A program made the translations under genes and the position numbers. This document shows, piece by piece, positions 32,535 through 41,957 of a stretch of DNA of 64,000 nucleotides. This stretch comes from CAYFPS01 sp964345075 (GTDB lineage: Bacteria; CAIWAD01), in contig CAYFPS010000006.1 of the NCBI GenBank assembly GCA_964345075.1, positions 62,001-126,000 on the forward strand. The letters are read 5' to 3'. The notes below the pieces were generated by a model, which saw only the letters and a list, made by a program, of their open reading frames with translations, made no database searches and was not told where the DNA came from. Numbering within the stretch: position 1 is the stretch's first letter; each line of letters begins with the position of its first letter.

Positions 32535-33938
32535 ATGAATCTTGCCGCCGAACAAATTCGGGAGCTCGGAGAGCTCATCGGAGCGCGTGCCCTCATTCGC
32601 GAGGACTGGCGCATGGAGGCCTATGCCAGCGATGAGTTGAAACGGCCCTTTCCGCCTGAACTTGTTGTTGAACCCGAGCGACGCGAACAGGTGCAGGATC
32701 TTTTGCGCTGGGCGAACCGGCACAGGATTTGTATCACGCCCAGGGGCTCCGGCACCGGACTATCTGGTGGAGCACTCGCCATTCAGGGTGGTGTAATTCT
32801 TTCCATGCAGCGCATGAACCGGATTCTGGAGATTGATCCAGTCAATCAGTTTGCCGTGGTCGAGCCCGGTGTGATCAACATGGAGCTGCAGGAGGCCGCG
32901 GCCGAACACGGCTTGTTCTATCCCCCGGATCCAGCCTCCTGGGAAAGCAGCAGTCTGGGCGGGAATGTGGCTGAAGATGCCGGCGGCCCGCGCTGCGTCA
33001 AGTACGGTGTTACACGCAATTATGTGATGCAGCTGGATGTGGTTTTGCCTGATGGCGAGTACATTCGCTGTGGCACGCGCACGCGCAAGGGCGTGACGGG
33101 TTACAGTTTGCGCGATCTGATGATTGGTAGTGAGGGAACTCTGGGCGTTGTCACACAGATGGTTTTAAGACTGCTGCCCAAACCTCAAACCGTAATGACA
33201 CTGCTCGCGCTTTTACCCGATCCGCTACTTGCCGGCCGTGTAACACAGGAGCTTGCCCGAAAGGGGCTTGTTCCATCGGCGCTTGAGTTCATGGATGATC
33301 GTGCGCTGGAGCTGGTGCGGCCACGCATACCGCTGGCCCTTGGCGAGGATTGTCGCAGTCTGCTGCTGATCGAGCTGGATGGAGCTGAGAGCTGTGTTCA
33401 GGACGACAGCATTGTCGTGCAGGAAATCTGTGATACAATGGGAGTGCTGAATCTTCTGGTTGCAGACAGCGAGGCGAAACGCAAAGCGCTGTGGGACGTC
33501 CGACGCACGCTTTCGCCAACCACGCGAGAATTGTTCAAGCAAAAGCTCTCGGAAGATGTGGCCGTTCCACTGGACCGGATTCCTGAGTATCTTGAGGCTG
33601 CGCGGCAGCTGGGAGAACAACACGCAGTGCATGTTCTGACGTACGGTCACATGGGTGATGGTAATCTGCACACCAATGTCCTGGGAGAGAAAGGCGGACC
33701 GGAAGAGCGGACACGGATGAAAGCCTGCCTGAAGGATCTCTTTCAGCTCGCGCTAAATCTTGGTGGAACGATTTCGGCCGAACACGGCATCGGTTGTTGG
33801 AAGCAGCCTTATATTGCAATGGAATTGAGTTCCACTAGCTTGGAACTGCAAAAGAAAATCAAGTGCATGTTTGATCCAAACAACATTCTCAATCCGGGCA
33901 AGATCTTTGACTGGCCCGGGAGCAAGGAGCTGATGTGA
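32535..33938 (+). CDS. glcD: FAD-linked oxidase, GlcD / D-lactate dehydrogenase type
   Basis: 467-residue flavoprotein with the PCMH FAD-binding domain (ITPRGSGTGLSGGALA, SLGGNVAEDAGGPRCVKYG) and the C-terminal FAD-oxidase domain with HMGDGNLHTN and the ending SAEHGIGCWK. It oxidises a 2-hydroxy acid such as glycolate or D-lactate. No GlcE or GlcF subunit is adjacent, so it may act alone as in the D-lactate dehydrogenase subgroup. The stop codon overlaps the pal start (ATGA). Confidence 0.85.
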   Translation: MNLAAEQIRELGELIGARALIREDWRMEAYASDELKRPFPPELVVEPERREQVQDLLRWANRHRICITPRGSGTGLSGGALAIQGGVILSMQRMNRILEIDPVNQFAVVEPGVINMELQEAAAEHGLFYPPDPASWESSSLGGNVAEDAGGPRCVKYGVTRNYVMQLDVVLPDGEYIRCGTRTRKGVTGYSLRDLMIGSEGTLGVVTQMVLRLLPKPQTVMTLLALLPDPLLAGRVTQELARKGLVPSALEFMDDRALELVRPRIPLALGEDCRSLLLIELDGAESCVQDDSIVVQEICDTMGVLNLLVADSEAKRKALWDVRRTLSPTTRELFKQKLSEDVAVPLDRIPEYLEAARQLGEQHAVHVLTYGHMGDGNLHTNVLGEKGGPEERTRMKACLKDLFQLALNLGGTISAEHGIGCWKQPYIAMELSSTSLELQKKIKCMFDPNNILNPGKIFDWPGSKELM

Positions 33939-34564
33939 TGTCACACACAACTGGTAAGAATCTGCTTCGTCTTGGTTTGCTGTCCTTGAGTCTGATTCTT
34001 TTGCTTGCAGGAAATGCTTGCAAGAAAAAAGTCGATCCCGCTGCTGAAGAAGCGATTCGGCAGGCTCGAGCGGACAGCTTGGCAATGGTTGAGGCTGTAA
34101 GAAGAGATTCCATTCGTGCAGCCGAGAAGTTGGCGCAGGAATTGGCGGCGGCAGAAGAATTGCGGAAGGCAGAAGAGAGAAAGGCCGCTGAAGCCCGACG
34201 TATCGAGGAAGCAATGGAAACGCGGCTACAGGAGTTACTCCCGGTTTACTTCGATTTTGACAAGGCTGTGTTGCGCGAGGAGAGCAGGAACAGTCTCGAG
34301 CGCTATGCTGGAATCATGGAAACATATCCTTCCGTCAGGCTACTGCTTGAAGGGCATTGTGATGAGAATGGATCGATAGAATACAACCTCTCCCTTGGCG
34401 AACGTCGAGCAGCAACTGTCAGAGATTACCTCGGTAGGTTGGGAGTTGATCCTGACCGGATGAAGACCGTGAGTTTCGGCAAAAGCAAACCAGCATTTGC
34501 AGGTCACACAGAAGCTGCCTGGCAGAAGAACCGTCGTGTTGAGTTTCGTGTAACGGCTCAATGA
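33938..34564 (+). CDS. pal: Peptidoglycan-associated lipoprotein Pal
   Basis: 208 residues with a signal sequence and a slightly atypical lipobox (AGNAC). A charged helical linker precedes the C-terminal OmpA-like domain, with YFDFDKAVLREES, LLEGHCDENGS and NLSLGERRA, and the peptidoglycan-binding Asp and Arg are present. It anchors the outer membrane to the wall and works with TolB. Here it is the first gene of the Tol locus rather than after tolB. AAGGAG precedes ATG 33938, and the stop overlaps tolQ. Confidence 0.88.
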   Translation: MSHTTGKNLLRLGLLSLSLILLLAGNACKKKVDPAAEEAIRQARADSLAMVEAVRRDSIRAAEKLAQELAAAEELRKAEERKAAEARRIEEAMETRLQELLPVYFDFDKAVLREESRNSLERYAGIMETYPSVRLLLEGHCDENGSIEYNLSLGERRAATVRDYLGRLGVDPDRMKTVSFGKSKPAFAGHTEAAWQKNRRVEFRVTAQ

Positions 34565-35205
34565 GTTTCTGGACAATTTTTGAGGAAGCCACCTGGTTCA
34601 GCCGGGTGGTTCTCCTCTTGCTCACCCTTCTCAGCCTGATTAGCTGGGCCGTCATTCTCGAGCGCCTTTTCTTTCTACGCAAGCGGCAAGCTGCTGGTCT
34701 TGCCTTTTCTCGGGTCGCAGAGCGTGCCATGGACTTTTCGGCCCTCTTGAAACTCTGTGTTGCCCACGGAACGGCCCCGGCAGCGCGCTCGCTTGTTGCC
34801 GCCAATCAGCGCATGCAGAGTCTGGGTTCAGACGACCACGCCGATTGGGAGTCGACTCTGCGTGGACAGGCTGTTGAACGAAACCGCGAAGAAACGAGCT
34901 GGTTAAGTTTTTTGGCAACGGTCAGCAGCGCCAGTCCCTTTATCGGACTGCTGGGAACCGTCTGGGGAGTGATGGTCGCCTTCTTCCGCATTGGCTCCGG
35001 CACAGGTCAGGCAATGCTTGAGATTGTGGGTCCGGGCATTGCCGAAGCCCTGATCGCAACCGTAGTCGGTCTGGCAACGGCCATTCCTGCAACCATTGCC
35101 TATAACCTGCTCCTGGCACGCTGCCGACGCATGGCGGCCAGCCACGATGCACTGCTTGATCAGGCGCTCCTGCTCAGGCGCAATCGCTCTGGGAGTACTG
35201 AGTGA
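34561..35205 (+). CDS. tolQ: TolQ/ExbB-type proton channel
   Basis: 214 residues with three membrane segments (about 15-33, 120-145, 165-188) and the MotA/TolQ/ExbB signature SPFIGLLGTVWGVM and GIAEALIATVVGLATAIPA. With TolR it converts proton motive force into motion of TolA during cell constriction. ATGA overlap on both sides shows tight coupling in the Tol operon. Confidence 0.92.
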   Translation: MSFWTIFEEATWFSRVVLLLLTLLSLISWAVILERLFFLRKRQAAGLAFSRVAERAMDFSALLKLCVAHGTAPAARSLVAANQRMQSLGSDDHADWESTLRGQAVERNREETSWLSFLATVSSASPFIGLLGTVWGVMVAFFRIGSGTGQAMLEIVGPGIAEALIATVVGLATAIPATIAYNLLLARCRRMAASHDALLDQALLLRRNRSGSTE

Positions 35206-35627
35206 TACAAAGTCGCGATCAGGAGCCCCTGGCCGAGATCAATGTGACACCACTGGTGGATGTCTTTCTGGTGCTGCTTGTGATCTTCATGATAACAGCG
35301 CCTGTGCTCAAAACCGCTCTGGAAGTTGGATTGCCTGAATCGGATAGTGCTACGCGCAAGGCCGCTCGCGGGCTGGTCCTGCAATTGAAAAGCAATGGCG
35401 TGCTGGATCTTGAAGGCAAGGATCTTTCCTTCAAGCAGTTGAAAAACAGTCTGCGCAGCGAGGCCTTTTCGCGCGCTGGTGGTGATACAACGGCTGCCTT
35501 CAAACTGCCTGTTTATCTGGCCGCTGATGAGCGGGTTGCCTATGGCGAGGTTGTCAATCTGCTAGATGAGATCCGCCGGGCCGGCTTTCTTGATGTGGGA
35601 TTGATGACGGAAGAAGATCGCCGATGA
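35202..35627 (+). CDS. tolR: TolR/ExbD-type protein
   Basis: 141 residues. One N-terminal membrane segment carries the conserved Asp (INVTPLVDVFLVLLVIFMI, Asp near 19), followed by a small periplasmic domain (VYLAADERVAYGEVVNLLDEI). It completes the TolQR motor. The GTG start at 35202 lies within a GTGATAC motif and overlaps the tolQ stop by 4 bp. Confidence 0.92.
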   Translation: MIQSRDQEPLAEINVTPLVDVFLVLLVIFMITAPVLKTALEVGLPESDSATRKAARGLVLQLKSNGVLDLEGKDLSFKQLKNSLRSEAFSRAGGDTTAAFKLPVYLAADERVAYGEVVNLLDEIRRAGFLDVGLMTEEDRR

Positions 35628-36394
35628 ACCAGACCTGGCAACAGCCCGAACCGGCTCTTGCCCGCTGGCTGGGCTATTCTGCAGCCCTTCACATTTTCTT
35701 GCTGGCGCTTCTCTTATTGTTCCCGCAAAGGCGTGAAGAAACCCAGCTTCGTATACAAATGGTCCGCCTTGCCGGTGGTGGCGAGAATAAACCGGGCTGG
35801 GTTAAACCTGCAGAAGCGCCTGCACCGACTGTGAACAAGAAGCCTGCAGTCAAAGCCCCTGAAGGTGCAAAGCCAGTAGCAAAGCCGCCCGCCCAGCCTG
35901 CCGCGCCTGCAGCAAAAGAGCAGGCCCCCGCTCGAAGTGACAAACCAGCTGCGGAAGCAGCAAAACCTGAAAAGGAAGCTGTTGCCAGCCCGGCTCCTGA
36001 AGCCTCCTCTACAATGGACGACGCGGTTGATTCCAGAGAGTCTTCAAACGCTGCCGATTCCGCAGCAGGAGCTGCAGGTCCGGGCACGGACCGTACCGGG
36101 GCCAGTGCCGATGACTCTGGAGTGCCAGGTATGCGGGCATATATGATGCGCGCCGAGCAATCGGTGATACGAATGTTCCGTTATCCATCACGTGGCAGCG
36201 GGCGCATTGCAATTTTCCATTTTTTCGTAGACAGGCGAGGGCGGATCAGTTCGCTGGAGTTACGCCAGACAAGCGGGTTGCCGGGATTGGACAAAGCGGG
36301 TGAAAGTGCAATTCGTCGTGCTACCTTTCCACCGATTCCGCCTACTCTTGGCTTTGAACGTGTTGGTGTCACATTTTCTTTCAAGGATGAATGA
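35624..36394 (+). CDS. tolA: TolA/TonB-family energy transducer
   Basis: 256 residues: a membrane anchor (about 15-35), a long Pro/Ala/Lys-rich linker (about 55-150) and a C-terminal TonB/TolA-like domain (IAIFHFFVDRRGRISSLEL, GESAIRRATFPP). The position between tolR and tolB favours TolA over TonB. It spans the periplasm and transmits TolQR energy to Pal/TolB. It is translationally coupled to tolR (ATGA). Confidence 0.82.
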   Translation: MNQTWQQPEPALARWLGYSAALHIFLLALLLLFPQRREETQLRIQMVRLAGGGENKPGWVKPAEAPAPTVNKKPAVKAPEGAKPVAKPPAQPAAPAAKEQAPARSDKPAAEAAKPEKEAVASPAPEASSTMDDAVDSRESSNAADSAAGAAGPGTDRTGASADDSGVPGMRAYMMRAEQSVIRMFRYPSRGSGRIAIFHFFVDRRGRISSLELRQTSGLPGLDKAGESAIRRATFPPIPPTLGFERVGVTFSFKDE

Positions 36395-37714
36395 TTGAAG
36401 GTTAGAGCTATCATCCAGGTTGTTGTTCTCTTTCTTCTGATAAGCAACCGTTGCCAGAGCGAAGAATTCAGTCTTGGTACACAAGTGCCTGAGATCTTCC
36501 TGGAGGCACGAACCATGGTGTATTACAGGCCAAGTCTCCTGCTGGAAACCATTGATCACACCGATCCTCGAGCCGATGCATTTCAGCGACGTTTACGCTA
36601 TGTGCTGGAGCTCGCAGGGACAATGGAGATTCTGGATCACAGACCTGATTCTACAACGATTGATCAATCGGATCAGGAACTGCTGACCGAACTGGCAATT
36701 GTTCCTGCGAGCGGCTTTGTTCAGTCAACCACAAGACTCAATATGGTAGCTGAGTTGACCCAGGGCCCAGAAAAGCTTCCCATTCAACAGTGGCCACTTG
36801 AGTTGGAAGAATTCGAACTTGATTTGCAGGCTGCTGATTTGGCAAAACAAATCCTTTACCTCCTGACAGGAGTTCTACCTGCATATGATAGTCAGATCCT
36901 CTACACAGCAGAGAGCACTATTGGAAGCAGTCTTGTTCTAAGCGATTTTTTTGGAGAGGCTAGACAGGTTCTCGCAGGGCCAAGCAGTTACAAGTTTTCT
37001 CCTGCATGGCATCCAGATGGCACACAGCTTGCCATTGTTGTGCTTAGTGAGATGAAGGGAACAGGAATATGGCTTGGGTCGCTAAATGGTGGGCCATTAA
37101 AAAGTTTGATTGAGACTGGCGATTGCGAGAGCGCACCGGCCTTCAGTCCCGATGGAAGTCATCTTGCTTGTGCCCTGTCGCGAGACGGTAACACGGATAT
37201 TTGGCTTTTGCAATTGAATCCACAGACAGCGATGCCACTGGGAAGACCACGTCGATTAACCCATAGCCCTGGCATCGATACAAACCCTTCATGGTCTCCT
37301 GACGGCAGAAACATCGTTTTTGCCAGCGATCGTTCTGGAACCTTACAGATTTATCGTATTGGATTTAACGGGCTGGACGAACAACGCCTGACTTTCCTTG
37401 GTGGGGCAAGTGATTGCCCGGCCTGGTCACCCGATGGAGAGTGGATTCTGTTTGTATCACGCGAAAGGCAGGGCTTCCAGCTTTTTCAGATGCGACCCGA
37501 TGGCAGTGACTGGGTTCGCCTCAGTGATCAATCAGGCAATCACTTTGATCCATGCTGGTCGCCGGATTCACGATTGATCGCCTTCAACTGGCGCGGAGAC
37601 AGCTGGGTGGCCAGGGCAGATGGCAGCGAGCGCAGAAAGATATCTATCAGAAGCGGCGAGAGCCCTGCCTGGCGCCCGTTGGTTCAGCCGACCGAACACG
37701 AAAAGGAACAGTAG
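36395..37714 (+). CDS. tolB: TolB beta-propeller protein
   Basis: 439 residues with a short hydrophobic N-terminus, an N-terminal alpha/beta domain and a C-terminal propeller of WD40-like PD40 repeats (FSPAWHPDGTQLA, PAFSPDGSHLACA, NPSWSPDGRNIVFASD, CPAWSPDGEWILFVS, DPCWSPDSRLIAF). Periplasmic TolB binds Pal. The TTG start at 36395 comes immediately after the tolA stop, with AAGGA upstream. The gene looks somewhat richer in A+T than its neighbours. Confidence 0.87.
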   Translation: MKVRAIIQVVVLFLLISNRCQSEEFSLGTQVPEIFLEARTMVYYRPSLLLETIDHTDPRADAFQRRLRYVLELAGTMEILDHRPDSTTIDQSDQELLTELAIVPASGFVQSTTRLNMVAELTQGPEKLPIQQWPLELEEFELDLQAADLAKQILYLLTGVLPAYDSQILYTAESTIGSSLVLSDFFGEARQVLAGPSSYKFSPAWHPDGTQLAIVVLSEMKGTGIWLGSLNGGPLKSLIETGDCESAPAFSPDGSHLACALSRDGNTDIWLLQLNPQTAMPLGRPRRLTHSPGIDTNPSWSPDGRNIVFASDRSGTLQIYRIGFNGLDEQRLTFLGGASDCPAWSPDGEWILFVSRERQGFQLFQMRPDGSDWVRLSDQSGNHFDPCWSPDSRLIAFNWRGDSWVARADGSERRKISIRSGESPAWRPLVQPTEHEKEQ

Positions 37715-37716
37715 CC

Positions 37717-38526
37717 ATGAGCAGAAGATTGAACCTGATCCTCATTACTTCGATGCTGATTGTTATGGGCTGTGCCTCCCGTGGTGAAATCGTGGCCTTC
37801 CAGGAAGACATGCGCTATTTGAGGTACGGGATGTCTCGAGTTCAGGCAGGACAATCGCTTCAGGACAGCCTTCTGATTGGGCGCGTTGACGTTCTTAAGA
37901 GTCGATTACTGGAAACCGAGACTGTCTTGAGAAGATTACGCGCTGATCAGCAGCAGGGTACGGAGGATTTGCGCGGCCTGATCGAAGAGTTGCGCCTTAC
38001 ACTCGAGGAGTCCGGAACCTACAACCGCCGTTTACAGCAGAAAATGGACGAGCTGAATTTGATTCTTGCCCGGCAGGGTCTGCGTCAGGAGCGGGATAGT
38101 CTGGCCGGTGCCGATCCGGAATGGCTGTATAATCAGGCCAATCTCGATCGCATGCGCGGACTTCCTGACCTTGCCCGCTCCGGTTTCAGAGAGTACCTGG
38201 CACGCTTTCCCGAAGCATCCATGAGCGGCTGGTCCAGTTATTGGATTGCCGACACCTGGCTTTCCGAGCAGCAAATGGACAGTGCATTTGTGCAGTACGA
38301 GAACTTCCTGTTATTCCACCCCACCCACGAAAAGGCAGCCAGTGCCAGACTGCATCGCGCCAGAATTTTGGCAGCGCAGGGCAAGCCCGAAGAAGCGCGC
38401 CATGAACTGGACTCGCTGATCAGTCTTTACCCGAACAGTCATGAGGCCATGCTGGCTGGGGAACAGTTGAAGGAATTGCAGTCCGAGTCTGGCGATACAA
38501 GCAATGGAAATCAAGAAGCCAATTGA
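37717..38526 (+). CDS. cpoB: CpoB/YbgF-like lipoprotein
   Basis: 269 residues. The N-terminus MSRRLNLILITSMLIVMGCA holds a lipobox (MGC), unlike the soluble E. coli CpoB. A coiled-coil region (about 30-125, with LRRLRADQQQGTEDL) and C-terminal TPR repeats (NLDRMRGLPDLARSGFREYL, and ARILAAQGKPEEARHELDSL) follow. CpoB couples Tol with peptidoglycan synthesis at the septum. AAAAGGAA precedes ATG 37717; it closes the Tol operon. Confidence 0.83.
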   Translation: MSRRLNLILITSMLIVMGCASRGEIVAFQEDMRYLRYGMSRVQAGQSLQDSLLIGRVDVLKSRLLETETVLRRLRADQQQGTEDLRGLIEELRLTLEESGTYNRRLQQKMDELNLILARQGLRQERDSLAGADPEWLYNQANLDRMRGLPDLARSGFREYLARFPEASMSGWSSYWIADTWLSEQQMDSAFVQYENFLLFHPTHEKAASARLHRARILAAQGKPEEARHELDSLISLYPNSHEAMLAGEQLKELQSESGDTSNGNQEAN

Positions 38527-38841
38527 TGCGGTCACCTATGGGTCCTGTCACCGTTTCCAGATCAGGAAAAATGGTAAACCATAGTTAGAGAAGGCGTAAA
38601 ATAATATCGCAGAGTGATTTAAACGTTGCTATATGGCAGATGACGGGACAGAAAATGCTGAAAAAAGGAGAAAAAAAATGGCCCAAAGCGCTTTTCGTTA
38701 ACCGAGCCGTTAACCGACGCGTTTACTTTGGTTACAAGACGCTGCCGGAAACATTCAGCGGAACTGTTTCTGGTGGACATGATGCCCTGATGGCGCGTGG
38801 CCTTGTAACACTAGTGGCCTTTTCTATCGTTTTGTGGTGGT

Positions 38842-38874
38842 TTCACCCCGCTTCGGCGGGGTGAACCTTTTTTT
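38842..38874 (+). terminator. Strong intrinsic terminator
   Basis: TTCACCCCGC (38842-38851), UUCG loop, GCGGGGTGAA (38856-38865), then CC and T7. It lies 316 bp after cpoB, so it may end either the Tol transcript or a separate short transcript. Confidence 0.9.
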
Positions 38875-38898
38875 AGGGGTTTGAAGCTGGAAATTTGC

Positions 38899-38957
38899 TG
38901 GTCCGACCAGTGGTCGGACCACTGGTCGGACCAGTAGTCGGACGAGTGGTTGGAGCA
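38899..38957. repeat. 12-bp-unit palindromic repeat array, copy A3
   Basis: TGGTCCGACCA-G-TGGTCGGACCA (38899-38921) is a perfect 11+1+11 palindrome. It continues as 12-bp-spaced degenerate units at 38923, 38935 and 38947. It has the same family core as clusters A1, A2 and A4 and lies upstream of the DUF2723 gene. Confidence 0.88.
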
Positions 38958-39041
38958 TGAAAGCCCCGCCTGCGATTCCTACCTTTACTGTTTGGCAAAA
39001 AGCGGCCTGGCCGCAGCGAAAAGCGAAGGAATCCCTGCATC

Positions 39042-41957
39042 ATGAGTGCAACCGGAATGAAGAACGAGCAGAATCGTTCATCCGCAGCCGCAAACTCCCC
39101 CACCATGTCGCCTACATCGGCTGCTCCCAATGCACCGGGGCAAACGGCTCCCCCTCCGATTGGCGCAGGCGACTTCGCCCGCTGGCACAAGCTTACGGCC
39201 CTGATGGTCTTTCTGGTAGCACTGGTCTTGTACACACTGACCATGGCTCCCACCACAAGCTTCTGGGATTGCGGCGAATTCATTGCAGCCTCCAAAAGCC
39301 TGTCCGTGCCGCATCCGCCCGGTGCGCCCTTTTATCTGCTGCTGGGGCGCTTTTTCACCTTCCTGCCCTTCTTCGCCGACATCGGTGCACGGGTAAACTT
39401 CATCAGTGTGCTGTCCAGCGCCCTGACTGTCATGCTGCTCTACCTGACCGTGGTGCATCTGATTCGCTACTGGCGCGGCAATCTTCAGCCGGGCTTCGCG
39501 GAAATGGCCGGCGCCGCGCTGGGTGCCCTGACCTTCATGGCCACCGACACCTTCTGGTTCAACGCCGTGGAGGCTGAAGTCTACGCGATCTCCATGCTCT
39601 TCACGGCCCTCGTTGTCTGGCTCGCTTTTGTGTGGCATGACCGTGAGCAGCAGATGCCCGAAGGCGGCGATCGCATCATTCTGCTGATTTTCTATCTGGT
39701 TGGCCTGGCCATTGGCGTGCACCTCTTGAACGTACTTGCCCTGCCCATGGTCTTTCTGGTCATCTTCTTTCACTGGCGAGAAGGCAAGCCCTTCCAGCTG
39801 GATCGCTTCCTCGTTTTCTGGGGCCTGGCGACCTTAAGCATTTTGCCCATCTATCCCGGCATCGTGCTTTACCTGCCGAAGGCCATCAATGCCGTGAACA
39901 ATCTGGGTGGTGAGTGGGCCGCCATTTTCTTTCTGGTTGCCCTGTTCGGCGGGCTGGGTGCCCTGCACATGATGGGTCGCCGCTCTGGCAATCGCCTGCT
40001 CTACCTGGGCAGCGCTGCCACCATTCTGGTGATGCTGGGCTACATGAGCTACATCCTGATCCTGCAGCGCTCGGGCCTGAATCCACCGCTGGATGAGAAC
40101 GATCCCGAGACCTTGAAGGGGCTGATCGCCTATCTTAGCCGCGAGCAGTACGGCAGCGAGTCGATTGTAACACAGTTGCTTAACCGCAAGGCACCCTTCT
40201 GGGACTGGCAGATCCAGCACATGTATGTGCGTTACTTCAACTGGAATTTCATTGGTCGTGATGTCTTAAGCGGTGCCTGGAACTGGCAGCTCTTCGGCCT
40301 GCCGCTGATTGCCGGCATCTGGGGCTTTGTCACACACTTGCAGCGGGACTGGCGCCGCGCCTTTTCCATCGGCAATCTTTTCGTCTTGACCGGTCTGGCG
40401 ATTGTTGTCTACCTGAATCAGGAAAACCCGCAGCCCCGCGAGCGCGATTACGCCTACGTGGGCAGCTTCTACGCTTTTGCCATCTGGATTGGCATCGGTC
40501 TGGCCGTGGCACTGGAAGACATCGGAAAACTGTTGCCCGCCCTGCGACGTATCACGGTTCCTGCACTGGCAGTGGCCATGCTTGTTTTCCTGCCGATGCA
40601 GGGCATCAAGTCCAACTACTACTACCACGACCGCAGCGGTAACTATGTCGCCTGGGATTATGCCCGCAATGCACTGGAAATGCTGGAGCAGGACGCGATC
40701 CTTTTCACCAATGGTGACAACGACACCTTCCCGCTCTGGTACCTGCAGATTGTTGAAGGCTACCGCACCGATGTCCGGGTGGTAAACCTGAGCCTGCTGA
40801 ACACGGGCTGGTACATTCGGCAGTTGCGGGACGAAGCGCCCATCGTGCCTCTCTCGGATTTCTTCACGGACGAGAACATTGCCGACGCCATCGACGGGCA
40901 CGGCCAGGGTGCCGTCAGCTGGCGCTACTGGGGCGCTGAAGTCTGGCGTGATCGCTCTGGCACTCCCCTGCCGCGTGATCGCTGGTACAAGGTGCCGCTT
41001 CGTGATACAAGCGGCAATGCGCATGAGATCACGGTTCGTCCCACCATGTATGTCAACCTTGGTGAAGACAGCCGGGAGAACAATTTCCTGCGGATTCAGG
41101 ATCGCATGATTCTGGAGATTCTGCGCAGCAATCAGTGGAAGCGGCCGGTCTACTTTGCCGTAACCGTTGCAGGCAGCAATTTTGTGGGACTTGACCGCTT
41201 CCTGCGCATGGACGGTCTGGCCTATCGCATCATGGACCGCCCACAGGCCAGAGACATCGACCCGAACATTCTTCACGCCAATCTTGATCGCTTTGAAGAG
41301 CACTATCGCGGGTTGAATGACGCTGATGTCTACTTTGACGACAACATTCAAAAGCTTGTGCAGAACTACCGCAGCAGCTACATCCAGCTGGCTCTGCTGG
41401 AAGATGAGCGCGGAAACCGTGATACAGCCCGTGAGCTTCTGGGCAGGATGGATGAATATCTGCCTGAAAATGTGGTTTCTACCATCAACCCGCAGCTCTC
41501 GATGCAGCTGGGTCTTTTCTTCGATCGTCTGGGCGATCGCGAAGCCTTCATCAGCAGGCTCGAAAGGCTGGAGGCGGAAGCCTTGAGCATGGAAGACCGC
41601 TTCATGCTGGGCAGTTACTGGGTGGATCCGCTGGGCGAAGTTGACCGCGGTCTGGCAATCCTGAACCGGCTGGCCGAGCAGGATCCCAGCCAACAGGTGC
41701 GGCTTGAGATCGGCATGCTGCTGGAGCAGGTCGGCAGGCAGGAAGAGGCAAAAGCCCTCTATCAGCGGGTGCTGCTTGATTTGCCCGACCATCCTGATGC
41801 GACCGCCGCAATGATTCGAATCGAAGAATCCCTGGGCAATGTGGCTGAGGCCAAACGACTGGTCGAGGCCTGGCTCGAAAAGAATCCGCGTGATTCAAGT
41901 GCCCGTGCCCGACTGGCGCGCTACACGGCAGAGCTGGCCAGCGATAGCCTGAAGTGA
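39042..41957 (+). CDS. DUF2723 membrane glycosyltransferase-like protein with TPR tail
   Basis: 971 residues. After a Pro/Ser-rich N-terminus there are about a dozen membrane segments, with the DUF2723 signature TTSFWDCGEFIAASKSLSVP and HPPGAPFYLLLGR (Asp/Glu near residue 79, as in O-mannosyltransferase folds). NGDNDTFPLWYLQIVEGYR opens the periplasmic part, and a TPR-like helical tail closes it. The family is related to TMEM260/PMT and probably moves a sugar from a polyprenyl-phosphate donor to exported proteins or glycans. The polyprenol mannose synthase-like gene at 48423 could supply the donor. It overlaps the next GT gene by 4 bp. Confidence 0.78.
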   Translation: MSATGMKNEQNRSSAAANSPTMSPTSAAPNAPGQTAPPPIGAGDFARWHKLTALMVFLVALVLYTLTMAPTTSFWDCGEFIAASKSLSVPHPPGAPFYLLLGRFFTFLPFFADIGARVNFISVLSSALTVMLLYLTVVHLIRYWRGNLQPGFAEMAGAALGALTFMATDTFWFNAVEAEVYAISMLFTALVVWLAFVWHDREQQMPEGGDRIILLIFYLVGLAIGVHLLNVLALPMVFLVIFFHWREGKPFQLDRFLVFWGLATLSILPIYPGIVLYLPKAINAVNNLGGEWAAIFFLVALFGGLGALHMMGRRSGNRLLYLGSAATILVMLGYMSYILILQRSGLNPPLDENDPETLKGLIAYLSREQYGSESIVTQLLNRKAPFWDWQIQHMYVRYFNWNFIGRDVLSGAWNWQLFGLPLIAGIWGFVTHLQRDWRRAFSIGNLFVLTGLAIVVYLNQENPQPRERDYAYVGSFYAFAIWIGIGLAVALEDIGKLLPALRRITVPALAVAMLVFLPMQGIKSNYYYHDRSGNYVAWDYARNALEMLEQDAILFTNGDNDTFPLWYLQIVEGYRTDVRVVNLSLLNTGWYIRQLRDEAPIVPLSDFFTDENIADAIDGHGQGAVSWRYWGAEVWRDRSGTPLPRDRWYKVPLRDTSGNAHEITVRPTMYVNLGEDSRENNFLRIQDRMILEILRSNQWKRPVYFAVTVAGSNFVGLDRFLRMDGLAYRIMDRPQARDIDPNILHANLDRFEEHYRGLNDADVYFDDNIQKLVQNYRSSYIQLALLEDERGNRDTARELLGRMDEYLPENVVSTINPQLSMQLGLFFDRLGDREAFISRLERLEAEALSMEDRFMLGSYWVDPLGEVDRGLAILNRLAEQDPSQQVRLEIGMLLEQVGRQEEAKALYQRVLLDLPDHPDATAAMIRIEESLGNVAEAKRLVEAWLEKNPRDSSARARLARYTAELASDSLK

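Larger units (their letters stand above)
38527..39041. other. 515-bp gene-free region: possible short transcript, terminator and repeat cluster A3
   Basis: No convincing protein gene was seen. At 38661-38680 a very good ribosome site (AAAAAAGGAG) sits 7 nt before an ATG (38678), but that frame closes after only seven codons (MAQSAFR). A strong terminator lies at 38842-38874, and repeat cluster A3 follows. A promoterless remnant, a leader-peptide transcript or a small RNA of about 200 nt are all possible. No tRNA-like fold was recognised. Confidence 0.35.

Noticed and set aside
38640..38864. 74-codon open frame between cpoB and the repeat cluster
   Set aside because: No ribosome site in frame, no domain, and it runs into the terminator hairpin.
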